The position numbers and the translations under genes were made by a program. From NCBI RefSeq assembly GCF_048007035.1, contig NZ_CP180355.1, forward strand, positions 4,030,001 to 4,094,000: DNA of 64,000 nucleotides. The letters are read 5' to 3'. Within the stretch, counting starts at the first letter, position 1; every line of letters starts with the position of its first letter. The notes beneath the pieces were generated by a model. It was not told the DNA's origin and did no database searches. It worked only from the letters and a program-made list of their open reading frames with translations. Positions 54,172-62,392 of the stretch are shown here, one piece after another. This DNA is from Imperialibacter sp963977595. Its GTDB lineage: Bacteria > Bacteroidota > Bacteroidia > Cytophagales > Cyclobacteriaceae.

Positions 54172-54709
54172 AAGTAAAACCTTATTTCAAGTTTTGAACG
54201 ACGGATTTGACCAGCGGCCATAAGTCAGTTGATTACGGAACCTGAAAGCATTTTCGTTCGCATGAGAGATAACAAGTTCCATGTTTTTTTAAAGCCATTA
54301 CCTCCATCGGCATTAGTCATATTTAGCTGCAATGAGGCTGCATTTTTTTCAAGGCAAATATTGAAGATTATTACTTTTTATATAAAAAAAAGTTATTCGT
54401 GTTAGTGGCTGGTATTCAATATTATGAAATGAAACGCATTGTCTTAATTGATGGGTGGTTGGAACTTGTTTCTGTAAATTCTATAGATTTATAACAGGTG
54501 TCAGAAGTAATTCGGTGTTTTTAGTCTGGTAATATTTATCTTATTTGTTGGTATTTTGCAATTTTTATTATAAATAATTACCCCATATCACTTCTAGCCG
54601 ACTTTTTGTGGTGTGGATTGGCTTTTTGAAAGATTAATAATTATGACAAAATAACAGAAAAGTGGGCTGTGGCTTCTGATTCATTCCGCAGCCTTTATGA
54701 GAAGACAAA
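54172..54709. other. 538-bp AT-rich intergenic region, nothing recognised
   Basis: Lies between the divergent DUF5916 and CHASE3-kinase genes. It has poly-T and poly-A tracts and no open frame above about 40 codons. It must contain both promoters, but no TAnnTTTG element with a proper -33 box stands out. I see no RNA gene or repeat. Confidence 0.5.
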
Positions 54710-56434
54710 ATGCTATCAGAAGTTGATAAACGTATTATTGGGGGATTTGCGACGGCTTTTTTGCTTCTGGTTGTCACCATGTTCTTTTCCTACCGGAATA
54801 TGTCACAATTTCGTTCCATCACCTTTGAAGTGTCGCACACACACGAAGTGCTTTTTCAAATTGAAGAGATTTATTCAAATCTGCTTGAAATTGAGTCGAG
54901 CCGGCGAGGCTTTATCATCTATGGGGATAAATCCTTTGAGGATACCTACAAACAGAGAAGCAGGGATATTGCCGTACACCTGGATAGCCTGAAAAAGTTG
55001 GTCGCCGATAATGCCGGGCAGCTTGGAAGCTTGGATACTCTGGGGCAGTTGATAGCACAAAAGATTGCATTGGGAACCATAGAAAGTGCGGGTATTGACC
55101 AACTGCCAACTCCGCCGAATCGAAATTCGCTGACTGGCAAGCGGCTTACCGATGCCATCAGAAAAGTGTCGGAGGCAATGAAAAGCCGTGAAAGAGATTT
55201 GCTAAGCAGACGGGTAGGTCTTGCTAACGCTGCCAACCGCCAGTTCTACCAATTGTATGTCGCCTTTGGGTTGATTATTCTGGTGATCATTATGATTACA
55301 TTGTATATTTTTCGGGGCCGGATGAAGGAGCGTCAGGTTGCTGAAAATGCACTACGGCAACGCTCCGAGGAAATAAGGGATTTGTACGACAATGCACCTT
55401 GCGGCTATCATTCTCTTAATGATAGGGGTAACTTTATTGAGATAAACAACACGCTGGTGCGCTGGCTGGGCTACAGCAAGGAGGAGGTATTACACAAGAA
55501 GAATTTCTCAGATTTATTGAAGGAGGAAGAGCGGGAGGTTTTCAGATCGAATTTCCAATTGTTCAAAGAAGGTGGGAGGGCGGATGCTGTTGAATTCGAG
55601 CTTGTTAGAAGTGACGGTACTTCTTTCCCGGCTATATTGAATGCAACGGCTGTAGTCGATGAAAATAAAAAATTTGTTAAAGACCGTGCTTCTATCTTCG
55701 ATATCACTGCCAGAAAGCAGGCAGAAGATAAAGCCCATTTTTTGAATGAGGAATTGGAAGCGTTTAGTTACTCAGTTTCGCACGACTTACGGGCGCCTTT
55801 GCGGTCAATTGATAGTTATACGAAGATTATTGCGGAAGAGTACAACGACAAACTTGACGACGAGGGTAAAAGACTGATCAATATTGTGCTGCGAAACGCT
55901 GCCCGGATGTCACGGCTTATCGACGACCTGCTTGATTTTTCACGTCTGGGCCGGAAGGAGCTGATCAAGTCTACCTTTAACATGAAATTGCTGGTGCAAA
56001 GTGTGCTGGAAGAAATGGAGGTGCGGAACGATGATCCCAAGATTTTCTTGAAAAATGAAATAGCTCTTGATGCCTGGGGGGATAAAAAAACGATACGGCA
56101 GGTTTGGAACAACCTTATTTCAAATGCCATCAAATACTCCTCCAAACTTTACCGGGCTGAGCTAACATTTGGCTGTTATTCCGAATCACACCGGCAAGTG
56201 TACTTTATAAAGGACAACGGTGTAGGCTTTGATATGGCCTACTATGATAAACTATTCGCAGTTTTCCAGCGACTGCACAGCCCAAAGGAATATGAGGGCA
56301 CTGGTGTTGGGTTGGCTTTGAGCCATCGGATTGTTACCAGGCATGGGGGGGAGATATGGGCAGAGTCTATGCCTGACAAAGGATCAACATTTTACTTCAG
56401 TTTACCGATAAAAAATATGAAAGATGATATCTGA
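54710..56434 (+). CDS. CHASE3-PAS sensor histidine kinase
   Basis: A 574-residue membrane kinase. Transmembrane helices at about 10-27 (FATAFLLLVVTMFF) and 181-200 (LYVAFGLIILVIIMITLYIF) flank a periplasmic CHASE3 four-helix sensor (FQIEEIYSNLLEIESSRRGFIIYGD). A PAS domain (about 220-340: YDNAPCGYHSLNDRGNFIEIN) and the kinase core follow: phospho-His in YSVSHDLRAPLRSI, N-box VWNNLISNAIKYS, G1 FIKDNGVGFDM and G2 GTGVGLALSHRIV. Its stop overlaps the next gene by 11 bp. The arrangement is like bacteriophytochrome-type kinases with Rcp1 partners, but no chromophore domain is present. Confidence 0.92.
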   Translation: MLSEVDKRIIGGFATAFLLLVVTMFFSYRNMSQFRSITFEVSHTHEVLFQIEEIYSNLLEIESSRRGFIIYGDKSFEDTYKQRSRDIAVHLDSLKKLVADNAGQLGSLDTLGQLIAQKIALGTIESAGIDQLPTPPNRNSLTGKRLTDAIRKVSEAMKSRERDLLSRRVGLANAANRQFYQLYVAFGLIILVIIMITLYIFRGRMKERQVAENALRQRSEEIRDLYDNAPCGYHSLNDRGNFIEINNTLVRWLGYSKEEVLHKKNFSDLLKEEEREVFRSNFQLFKEGGRADAVEFELVRSDGTSFPAILNATAVVDENKKFVKDRASIFDITARKQAEDKAHFLNEELEAFSYSVSHDLRAPLRSIDSYTKIIAEEYNDKLDDEGKRLINIVLRNAARMSRLIDDLLDFSRLGRKELIKSTFNMKLLVQSVLEEMEVRNDDPKIFLKNEIALDAWGDKKTIRQVWNNLISNAIKYSSKLYRAELTFGCYSESHRQVYFIKDNGVGFDMAYYDKLFAVFQRLHSPKEYEGTGVGLALSHRIVTRHGGEIWAESMPDKGSTFYFSLPIKNMKDDI

Positions 56435-56876
56435 AACAGAGGAAGAACGATATCTGGTGATTGTGGATGATAGCGAAGAAGACGCCGAGCTCACCACCAG
56501 GGTGCTCAAATCAGGAAAGTTGATCACGAGTGTTGTGCATTTCTCTGATGGAGCGGCGGCTCTTGATTATTTCTTTTCAGCTTCATTCAGAAGGCCTCCT
56601 ATTCTCATGTTGCTGGATCTGGACATGCCAAAGGTGGGTGGGCTGGAAGTTTTACGAAAAATAAAACAAGACGAGCTGAAAAAACACATCCCTATCGTGA
56701 TCATGTCATCTTGTGGCGACGATAACGTGGTTCGGGAGTCTTACTCCCTCGGGGTGAACGGTTTTGTGAGGAAACACGTGCAGTTTGAAAGATTCAAACA
56801 GGAGATGCTGTGCGTTGGCGATTTCTGGCTGAGAACCAACTACTATCCGGGCAATCACAACCTAACTGACCAATGA
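56424..56876 (+). CDS. Rcp1-like single-domain response regulator
   Basis: A 150-residue receiver. The acidic pair is in LVIVDDSEEDAEL, the phosphorylation site is Asp65 in LMLLDLDMPKVGG, the Ser switch is in IVIMSSCGDD and the Lys in GFVRKHVQF. No output domain. It overlaps the kinase by 11 bp and the next gene by 4 bp, so all three proteins are made in fixed ratio. It is the likely receiver of the CHASE3 kinase. Confidence 0.93.
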   Translation: MISETEEERYLVIVDDSEEDAELTTRVLKSGKLITSVVHFSDGAAALDYFFSASFRRPPILMLLDLDMPKVGGLEVLRKIKQDELKKHIPIVIMSSCGDDNVVRESYSLGVNGFVRKHVQFERFKQEMLCVGDFWLRTNYYPGNHNLTDQ

Positions 56877-57991
56877 ACAAGCCCAGTTCTTTGCGAATAT
56901 TGATCCTGGAGGATTTTGAAGAGGACGCTGATCTCTTAAAGATAAATCTTAGGAAGCAAGGCGTTGTATTTGAAGACGTTGTGGTGGACAACAGGGATGA
57001 TTATGTAACCCAACTGATTGACTTCAAACCGGACTTGGTGCTGTCCGATCACTTGCTTCCTCAGTTTGATTCTACTGAGGCGCTCAAAGTTTGCAGAGAA
57101 AAGCTGGGAGATATACCCTTCATACTTGTGACTGGTACGGTATCGGAAGAGTTTGCCGTGCTGTGCCTCAAGCAGGGCGCCGACGACTATATACTTAAGA
57201 ATAACCTGGCACGCCTTTCTTCAGCTATTTACAATGCCATTAATCAAAAGGAAGGAGAAAGAAAACGCAAGGAAGCTGAGGATAACTTGAAAAAGCAGAA
57301 CCGGCAACTGAAGAAAATCAATGGAGAGCTGGATAGTTTTGTTTATCGGGTGTCACACAATCTCAGGGCGCCGCTTACTTCGGTGCTAGGCCTTATTCAG
57401 TTATCAAAGCTAAATGGGGTGTCTCAAATTGAGGTAGAGAAATACCTGAGCTTGATGGAGCAAAGCATAGTCAAGCTTGATAATACTGTACGAGGCATAC
57501 TTGATTATTCTCAAAACACCCGCAAAACCCTTGAGTATGTGGCGGTCGATCTCGATAAGGTTGTTACTGAAAGCATATTCAATTTCAGGTACCTGGAGAG
57601 GTTTGAGTCAATTGACATTCAGAAGGACATCAAACAAGATATTCCCTTTCATTCTGATGCGCTGAGGCTCACTTTTATCTTTGATAACCTCATATCCAAT
57701 GCTATCAGGTTTTCGAAAAAGCTATCAGATGAGCCTCGCTTTATAAAAATATCGGCTGTAGTTGATGAAGAAAAGGCGATCTTTTCTGTGGAAGACAACG
57801 GAGTGGGTATTGACCCCGAATACCGGAATCAGATCTTCAATATGTTTTTCAAAACATCTGAGTCGGGTGCTGGTCTTGGATTGTACATTGTAAAGGAAAC
57901 TGTAGATCGGCTGAAGGGCAGCATAATTTTGAGTTCAGAGCCTGATAAAGGCACTAAGCTGACCATACAAATCCCCAATCACGCAGGTTGA
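56873..57991 (+). CDS. Hybrid receiver-histidine kinase
   Basis: A 372-residue soluble protein with an N-terminal receiver (about 8-125; Asp59 in PDLVLSDHLLPQFDS as the phosphorylation site, Lys in DDYILKNN) fused to a histidine kinase core (about 150-370; His in YRVSHNLRAPLTSV, N-box FIFDNLISNAIRFS, G1 VEDNGVGIDPEY and G2 GAGLGLYIVKETVD). The gene overlaps the receiver gene by 4 bp. A receiver placed before a kinase suggests that the upstream kinase controls this one: a kinase to regulator-kinase cascade. Its 3' end overlaps the convergent radical SAM gene by 13 bp. Confidence 0.92.
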   Translation: MNKPSSLRILILEDFEEDADLLKINLRKQGVVFEDVVVDNRDDYVTQLIDFKPDLVLSDHLLPQFDSTEALKVCREKLGDIPFILVTGTVSEEFAVLCLKQGADDYILKNNLARLSSAIYNAINQKEGERKRKEAEDNLKKQNRQLKKINGELDSFVYRVSHNLRAPLTSVLGLIQLSKLNGVSQIEVEKYLSLMEQSIVKLDNTVRGILDYSQNTRKTLEYVAVDLDKVVTESIFNFRYLERFESIDIQKDIKQDIPFHSDALRLTFIFDNLISNAIRFSKKLSDEPRFIKISAVVDEEKAIFSVEDNGVGIDPEYRNQIFNMFFKTSESGAGLGLYIVKETVDRLKGSIILSSEPDKGTKLTIQIPNHAG

Positions 57992-58878
57992 GGAATAATC
58001 CGATCAGGCAGGCCGTACATTGCTGCCAGTTCTTTCATTTTTTTATTAAGCGCTTCCGTGTAGTATTTCGGCATTTCATTTCGGTGCTCAAAGAAGCGCA
58101 AATACTTCTCAGTGAGATGTGGAAAGTGCTGTGCAATGGCTTTCATCACAAGTACCTTGCTATCAGCAGCATTATTGCCAAACAGCGTCAGGCTAGCTGG
58201 CATCACGTACCGGGCACCCACCTTTCGAAAGGCAGCCATCATTTCATGAAGGTGCTCGCCAGTATCGGACAGGTAGGGTAGTAGCGGCATGAGGCTCACA
58301 CCCGCATGAAATTGCTGGCTCAGGCAGTCGCTGAGAGTGACGAGCCTTTTCGATGGTGGTGTTGCGCCAGGCTCAAAAATATGTGCGAGCTGGTCATTAA
58401 CTGTCGAGAATGAAAAGGTAATCAGCAGGCCCGAGGGAGCTTTGTCTTTGAGGTCATCAGGCAAAATAGCCTTGCATTTTATTTCCTCCAGCAAATCAAT
58501 ATCTCTGGAGATAAGATCCGACTTGGTGATTATGTGCAGGGGGAACCTGTACTTTAAGATTACCTCAAGCAGGCTTCTGGTCAATTTAAAGGTCTTTTCT
58601 GCTTGTAAATAGGGGTCTGTTGCAGAAGAAAGTACTATGTAGCCGTATTGTCCTTTTCGGGCTCGCAGCGCCAGGGCCTTATCAAGCAGTGCCGCTGCAT
58701 TTTCCTTTACAGCCAGCTTTTCCTCCATGTGCGTGCCGTATTTACTACCTCTGATATAGCAGTAGAGGCAGTTGAAAGAACAGCCGCTGTAGGGATTGAC
58801 AGTGTAGTCGTCCAGAAACCAGGGGTCACGCCTTTTGGTTTTGTTGAGGATGGTTTTTGCCTGGATAAGCTGTGGCAT
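57979..58878 (-). CDS. SPL-family radical SAM protein
   Basis: A 299-residue radical S-adenosylmethionine protein of the spore photoproduct lyase-like group. NPYSGCSFNCLYCYIRG carries the 4Fe-4S cluster motif with Cys33, Cys37 and Cys40 (C-x3-C-x2-C). Later parts resemble SplB relatives: TDPYLQAEKTFKLTRSLLE and ISRDIDLLEEI, RVLITFSFST-like strands. In non-sporulating bacteria such proteins have unknown roles, possibly nucleic-acid repair. It is alone and convergent with the kinase cassette. Confidence 0.88.
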   Translation of the reverse strand: MPQLIQAKTILNKTKRRDPWFLDDYTVNPYSGCSFNCLYCYIRGSKYGTHMEEKLAVKENAAALLDKALALRARKGQYGYIVLSSATDPYLQAEKTFKLTRSLLEVILKYRFPLHIITKSDLISRDIDLLEEIKCKAILPDDLKDKAPSGLLITFSFSTVNDQLAHIFEPGATPPSKRLVTLSDCLSQQFHAGVSLMPLLPYLSDTGEHLHEMMAAFRKVGARYVMPASLTLFGNNAADSKVLVMKAIAQHFPHLTEKYLRFFEHRNEMPKYYTEALNKKMKELAAMYGLPDRIIPQPA

Positions 58879-58965
58879 GGGCCTTGGGATACATTGATTA
58901 CTTCTTCTGTCCCCAACTATTTGGACGCAGAAACTAACTGCTAAAAGTAAGCAATTCAGGCTTGT

Positions 58966-59679
58966 CTAGAAGTCTTCTGTGGAGAGACTAAAGCTGTCTT
59001 TTTTGGAATCGAGCAGGCGCCCGGCCTCACATTTGAGTACCCGGCCGGGGTATTTTTTCAGAAAGGCGTGGTTGTGAGTCGCCATCAGAATGGCGGTACC
59101 GCTGTTGTTGATTTCCAGAAAAAGTTTGAAAATGCCATCAGAAACGTCTGGGTCAAGGTTACCTGTGGGCTCGTCGGCCAGCAGTATAGCAGGCTCGTTG
59201 ATCAGCGCCCGGGCAATCACTACCCGCTGCTGTTCGCCACCCGAAAGCTGGTGAGGCATTTTGTTGCCAACTGACCCCAGGCCTACTTTCATCAGCACTT
59301 CCGACTCACGGGCCTTCATTTTCGATCGGTCAGTCCACCCGGTGGCCTTCATCACGAAGTTAAGGTTTTCCGACACCGTTCTGTCGCTGAAAAGCTGAAA
59401 GTCCTGAAACACGATGCCTATTTTCCTGCGAAGGTAAGGTACTTTTGAGCTTTTGATGTTTCGTATTGAGTGACTTGCCACTGTGGCGTCACCAAGTCTT
59501 AAAGCAAGGTCGGCGTAGAGGGTTTTTAGCAAAGATGACTTTCCGCTTCCTGTTCTTCCAATCAGGTAAACAAACTCGCCTTTTTCAATCTCAAACGTAA
59601 TGTCATTTAGCACCGTGCTGTTTTCCTGAAACACAGTAGCATTACTTATCGCAACAACGGGTTCAGAACTAAATGACAT
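58966..59679 (-). CDS. ftsE: Cell-division ABC transporter ATP-binding protein FtsE
   Basis: A 237-residue ABC ATPase. The Walker A motif GRTGSGKSS (Lys47), the signature LSGGEQQRVVIARAL and the Walker B LLADEPTGNLD are intact. Close matches to FtsE-type ATPases include GEFVYLIGRTGSGKSS and MATHNHAFLKKYPGR. FtsE works with FtsX to regulate cell-wall hydrolases at division; no ftsX is next to it in this window, as is common in Bacteroidota. It sits 2 bp after a small conserved gene and shares a transcript with the aldolase gene upstream. Confidence 0.88.
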   Translation of the reverse strand: MSFSSEPVVAISNATVFQENSTVLNDITFEIEKGEFVYLIGRTGSGKSSLLKTLYADLALRLGDATVASHSIRNIKSSKVPYLRRKIGIVFQDFQLFSDRTVSENLNFVMKATGWTDRSKMKARESEVLMKVGLGSVGNKMPHQLSGGEQQRVVIARALINEPAILLADEPTGNLDPDVSDGIFKLFLEINNSGTAILMATHNHAFLKKYPGRVLKCEAGRLLDSKKDSFSLSTEDF

Positions 59680-59681
59680 TT

Positions 59682-59927
59682 TCAGAGGCTTAGCTTTTGG
59701 AGCTTGCCAAAAGGCAGCTCAGTGATCAATTTTTGAAGTGCTTCTTCCTTCCCCTCCAATCCGTACTTTTCAATGTTTTTCAAAGGCCTGTCAGCCCTGA
59801 AATAGGCAATAAGCACAAAATTATCATCCCTCAGCTGGATGTAGTCTGGAATTTTGGCCTTGCCTTTTACTTTGATAATATACATATCTTCAATGGTAGA
59901 TGAAGATACAACTGCTGAGACACTCAT
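59682..59927 (-). CDS. Small conserved protein of unknown function
   Basis: An 81-residue protein. The core begins at an internal ATG (59885) with YIIKVKGKAKIPDYIQL followed by YFRADRPLKNIEKYG; similar small proteins occur widely in Bacteroidota. The first 14 residues (SVSAVVSSSTIED) are less convincing, so the true start may be 59885. It lies between the aldolase gene (3 bp away) and ftsE (2 bp away), so it is in the operon. No fold or reaction is predictable. Confidence 0.7.
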   Translation of the reverse strand: MSVSAVVSSSTIEDMYIIKVKGKAKIPDYIQLRDDNFVLIAYFRADRPLKNIEKYGLEGKEEALQKLITELPFGKLQKLSL

Positions 59928-59930
59928 TTG

Positions 59931-60587
59931 TTAGGAGTTGCCTTTTTTGTAGTCGGCCAGAAATTTCTCCAGACCGCTGTCAGTCAACGGGTGCTTCAGC
60001 AGCGCTGTTATAACATTCAGCGGGCAGGTAACCACGTCGGCGCCTATTTCTGCACATTTGATCAGGTGCATGGTGTGGCGAACCGATGCAGCCAGGATCT
60101 GCGTTTCAAAAGCATAGTTGGTGTAAATCTGCACCATTTGCTCAATCAGGTCAAGCCCGTCATGAGAGATGTCATCGAGTCTTCCGATGAAAGGAGACAC
60201 ATAGCTGGCGCCGGCTTTGGCTGCCAGAATAGCCTGGCCTGAGCTAAATACCAATGTGCAGTTGGTTCTTATGCCCTCAGCAGAGAAAGCTTTGATGGCT
60301 TTCACGCCGTCACGGATCATCGGCACTTTTACTACAATTTTATCATCGATTTTGGCAAGCTCTTTTCCCTCCTTCATCATGCCTTCGAAGTCGGTGGAGA
60401 TAACTTCGGCGCTTACGTTGTCATCCACAATTTTGCAAATGGCCTTGTAGTGAGCCAGAATATTTTCTTTGCCTGTAATGCCTTCTTTGGCCATCAGGCT
60501 TGGGTTGGTGGTTACACCATCCAACACGCCCAGGTCGTTGGCTTCTTTAATCTCGCTAAGGTTCGCTGTATCGATGAAAAATTGCAT
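59931..60587 (-). CDS. Fructose-6-phosphate aldolase/transaldolase-like enzyme
   Basis: A 218-residue class I aldolase of the short transaldolase (FSA/TalC) family. The Schiff-base lysine is Lys87 in DKIVVKVPM. Also visible are FIDTANLSEIKEAND, DGVTTNPSLMAKEG and YVSPFIGRLDD. It would cleave fructose-6-phosphate to dihydroxyacetone and glyceraldehyde-3-phosphate, or act as transaldolase in the pentose phosphate pathway; the two are hard to separate by eye. It is the first gene of the operon, behind a TAGCTTTG element at 60614-60621. Confidence 0.9.
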   Translation of the reverse strand: MQFFIDTANLSEIKEANDLGVLDGVTTNPSLMAKEGITGKENILAHYKAICKIVDDNVSAEVISTDFEGMMKEGKELAKIDDKIVVKVPMIRDGVKAIKAFSAEGIRTNCTLVFSSGQAILAAKAGASYVSPFIGRLDDISHDGLDLIEQMVQIYTNYAFETQILAASVRHTMHLIKCAEIGADVVTCPLNVITALLKHPLTDSGLEKFLADYKKGNS

Positions 60588-60613
60588 AGTATGAGGGGGT
60601 TTAAGAATGCTTA

Positions 60614-60621
60614 CAAAGCTA
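60614..60621 (-). promoter_or_regulatory. Bacteroidota -7 element (TAGCTTTG) of the aldolase operon
   Basis: Exact TAnnTTTG on the minus strand. A start at about 60609 leaves a leader of about 22 nt before the ATG at 60587. The -33 element is not clear. Confidence 0.45.
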
Positions 60622-60660
60622 GTTAATCTCTGCTAAATTGTAAGGAGGGAAATAAAAAAT

Positions 60661-60752
60661 GGCAAACCGAATATCGCACCGCTACAACCGCTTACCCTTG
60701 CTTCCTTCCGGACCTGGGGGATTCAGCAGGAGCTGGTCGTACCGATTTGCCG
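60661..60752 (-). ncRNA. ffs: Signal recognition particle RNA (4.5S-type)
   Basis: On the minus strand the universally conserved SRP domain IV core CCAGGTCCGGAAGGAAGCA is present, and the ends pair (GGCAAA at the 5' side with TTTGCC at the 3' side). Length is about 92 nt. A T-rich run follows the 3' end (60646-60660), acting as terminator. The RNA forms with Ffh the particle that targets membrane proteins. The promoter at 60756-60788 agrees with the 5' end. Confidence 0.93.
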
Positions 60753-60755
60753 CTG

Positions 60756-60788
60756 CAAAGTTATGGAATTATTAATGGTAAAATCAAA
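60756..60788 (-). promoter_or_regulatory. Bacteroidota promoter of the SRP RNA gene
   Basis: Minus strand: TTTG at 60788-60785, 21 bp spacer, TAACTTTG at 60763-60756. The predicted RNA 5' end lies about 4-5 nt after the box. This is the clearest promoter in the window and fits the B. fragilis consensus TTTG/TAnnTTTG. Confidence 0.75.
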
Positions 60789-60815
60789 TAGAAAACAAAC
60801 TTTGATGGGATTGCC

Positions 60816-61049
60816 TTATTCCACCAGGCCTTTGAGGTACAGATTAAATTCGAGAGGGCTGCCTTCTTTGAATTCATCCGCCGCCAGGTCTTCGAAAATA
60901 TCTTTGTCGAATACCCTTTTGGTTTTTTCTATTTGCCCATTGGTATGGACAATGAGTTCCGTGCCTCTAAAGCTCTCCGGGTTGACCTGAACCAGTATTT
61001 TGAAGCCCTCAAGCTCCTTTTTATAATATTGATGAATGATGTCTTTCAT
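60816..61049 (-). CDS. Small conserved protein of unknown function
   Basis: A 77-residue protein: IIHQYYKKELEGFKILVQV, TNGQIEKTKRVFDKDIFEDL, EFNLYLKGLVE. It is compact, mixed alpha/beta, without a signal or membrane segment. I recall small proteins of this style in Bacteroidota but cannot name a family. It lies 27 bp after a 55-residue acidic gene, in one likely operon, just upstream of the SRP RNA gene. Confidence 0.65.
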   Translation of the reverse strand: MKDIIHQYYKKELEGFKILVQVNPESFRGTELIVHTNGQIEKTKRVFDKDIFEDLAADEFKEGSPLEFNLYLKGLVE

Positions 61050-61076
61050 ACCTGGGGTAAAGGTATGAAATGGAAA

Positions 61077-61244
61077 CTACAGATCGTCTATTCTTCTGTA
61101 ACTGCTCTCTCGGCTAACCGACACATCGTAAAATGTGTCGTCGTCTTCATCGTCCGTGTCTTCGCTGGTTACAACCACCGTCTTTTCGTATGTGTTGTCC
61201 CACAGGTCAAAGTATAAATCGTCGAGTTCTCTTTCTGCTTCCAT
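61077..61244 (-). CDS. 55-residue acidic protein
   Basis: An open frame from ATG at 61244 to TAG at 61077, read directly. The product is acidic, with an aspartate cluster in SEDTDDEDDDTFYD and a hydrophobic N-terminal part LDDLYFDLWDNTYEK. The gene spacing (27 bp) to the conserved protein at 60816-61049 suggests co-transcription. Family unknown. Confidence 0.5.
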   Translation of the reverse strand: MEAERELDDLYFDLWDNTYEKTVVVTSEDTDDEDDDTFYDVSVSRESSYRRIDDL

Positions 61245-61328
61245 GTGCTATTGTTTGGAAGCAAGGTATGGTTGGTGGTTTACAACTATCGAAATTATTT
61301 TTTAATCTTAAGTGAAATATTGGTAACA

Positions 61329-61880
61329 ATGACCACACCTCAAGTGAAGGAACAGTTTGAGACAGAAAGACTGAAAATAAGAAAGATTGTGCCCACTGAC
61401 ACGCCCCATGTGTTCAATACTTATGCGTCCGTTAAAAAATCCACAAGGTACATATCGTGGCCTACTCACAAGTCCGTAGAAAAAGATACGCTGCCTTTTG
61501 TAGACTATGCGCTGCAAGCATGGAATGCAGGCACTGACTTCACTTACCTGATTTTTGACCTGAGTGGCACCCCTGTTGGCTCAATTGGCTTTATCAATGA
61601 AAAGGGCAGAGTGTCTTTTGGCTATATTCTTGGGCCGGCTTTTTGGGGTAAGGGCTTTATTGTGGAGGTGCTGAACGAAATGCTGCCCTGGTTTGCCGCC
61701 CAGGTTTGGGTGTATCGCCTGTGGGCCTGCTGCGATGTGGACAACACCGCCTCGAAGCGGGTGCTGGAAAAGGCTGGACTTCAATTTGAAGGGCGAATTG
61801 CCGACTGGGCCATATTTCCCAATCAAAAATTCAAGAGCAAAGACTGTTTCTTTTTTTACTATCCGTTAAAGAAGAGATAG
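61329..61880 (+). CDS. GNAT-family N-acetyltransferase, RimJ/RimL-like
   Basis: A 183-residue enzyme; I choose the ATG at 61329 because homologous proteins open directly before ETERLKIRKIV. Family motifs are FETERLKIRKIVPTD, DLSGTPVGSIGFI, FGYILGPAFWGKGFIVEVL (acetyl-CoA loop) and VDNTASKRVLEKAGLQFEG. It acetylates amino groups; relatives act on ribosomal proteins or antibiotics, but the target is unknown. Its 3' end overlaps the convergent gene by 15 bp. Confidence 0.85.
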   Translation: MTTPQVKEQFETERLKIRKIVPTDTPHVFNTYASVKKSTRYISWPTHKSVEKDTLPFVDYALQAWNAGTDFTYLIFDLSGTPVGSIGFINEKGRVSFGYILGPAFWGKGFIVEVLNEMLPWFAAQVWVYRLWACCDVDNTASKRVLEKAGLQFEGRIADWAIFPNQKFKSKDCFFFYYPLKKR

Positions 61881-62342
61881 CTTTTGCAGCGAGGGCTGAG
61901 TAGCATCGGAAATATTCACTTTGTCGAGTAGTTCATCCTCCAAAGCGGATGCCCAGGTCATCAGGTACTTCACCACATCGTCTCTGTGGTTGTGGCGAAG
62001 GTTCCGTTCCGTCAGGGGAAGCATGCCAAGCACTTCCTGGTCAGAAAGCCTTTCGAGGTGAACAAGGTCTTCTCTGTCAAGCCCTGCGCTCAGCATTTCG
62101 CTAATAAGCAAGTCCATTGGCATGCCGCTGGTGGGGCAGAAGTCGTTGATTTGATCCGACCAGTCGCCGTGGCCTCTCATCGCATAGGCATGGATATCGG
62201 CCCTGGTTAGCTGAGTGATTTCCTGAGCCAGATTGCCGCAGTTGCAGCTTCCCATATGGCCCCACATATAGTCGTTGCCCTTTTTTAGTTTTTCGGCCGT
62301 CCGACGAATCGCCTGAATCAGGGCCGCATTTGCTTTAGCCAT
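61866..62342 (-). CDS. Conserved protein of unknown function with a C-x-C motif
   Basis: A 158-residue helical protein without signal peptide. Notable segments are YMWGHMGSCNCGNLAQEIT with a C-x-C, HAYAMRGHGDWSDQINDF and HLERLSDQEVLGML. The Cys pair and several His residues hint at metal binding, but this is inference. I recognise no named family. It is convergent with the GNAT gene and 50 bp from the PepSY gene. Confidence 0.6.
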   Translation of the reverse strand: MAKANAALIQAIRRTAEKLKKGNDYMWGHMGSCNCGNLAQEITQLTRADIHAYAMRGHGDWSDQINDFCPTSGMPMDLLISEMLSAGLDREDLVHLERLSDQEVLGMLPLTERNLRHNHRDDVVKYLMTWASALEDELLDKVNISDATQPSLQKLSLL

Positions 62343-62392
62343 TCTTCTCTTTTTTGATGGAAAATTTAATCATCTCCCCGAGATTTTGCTAA

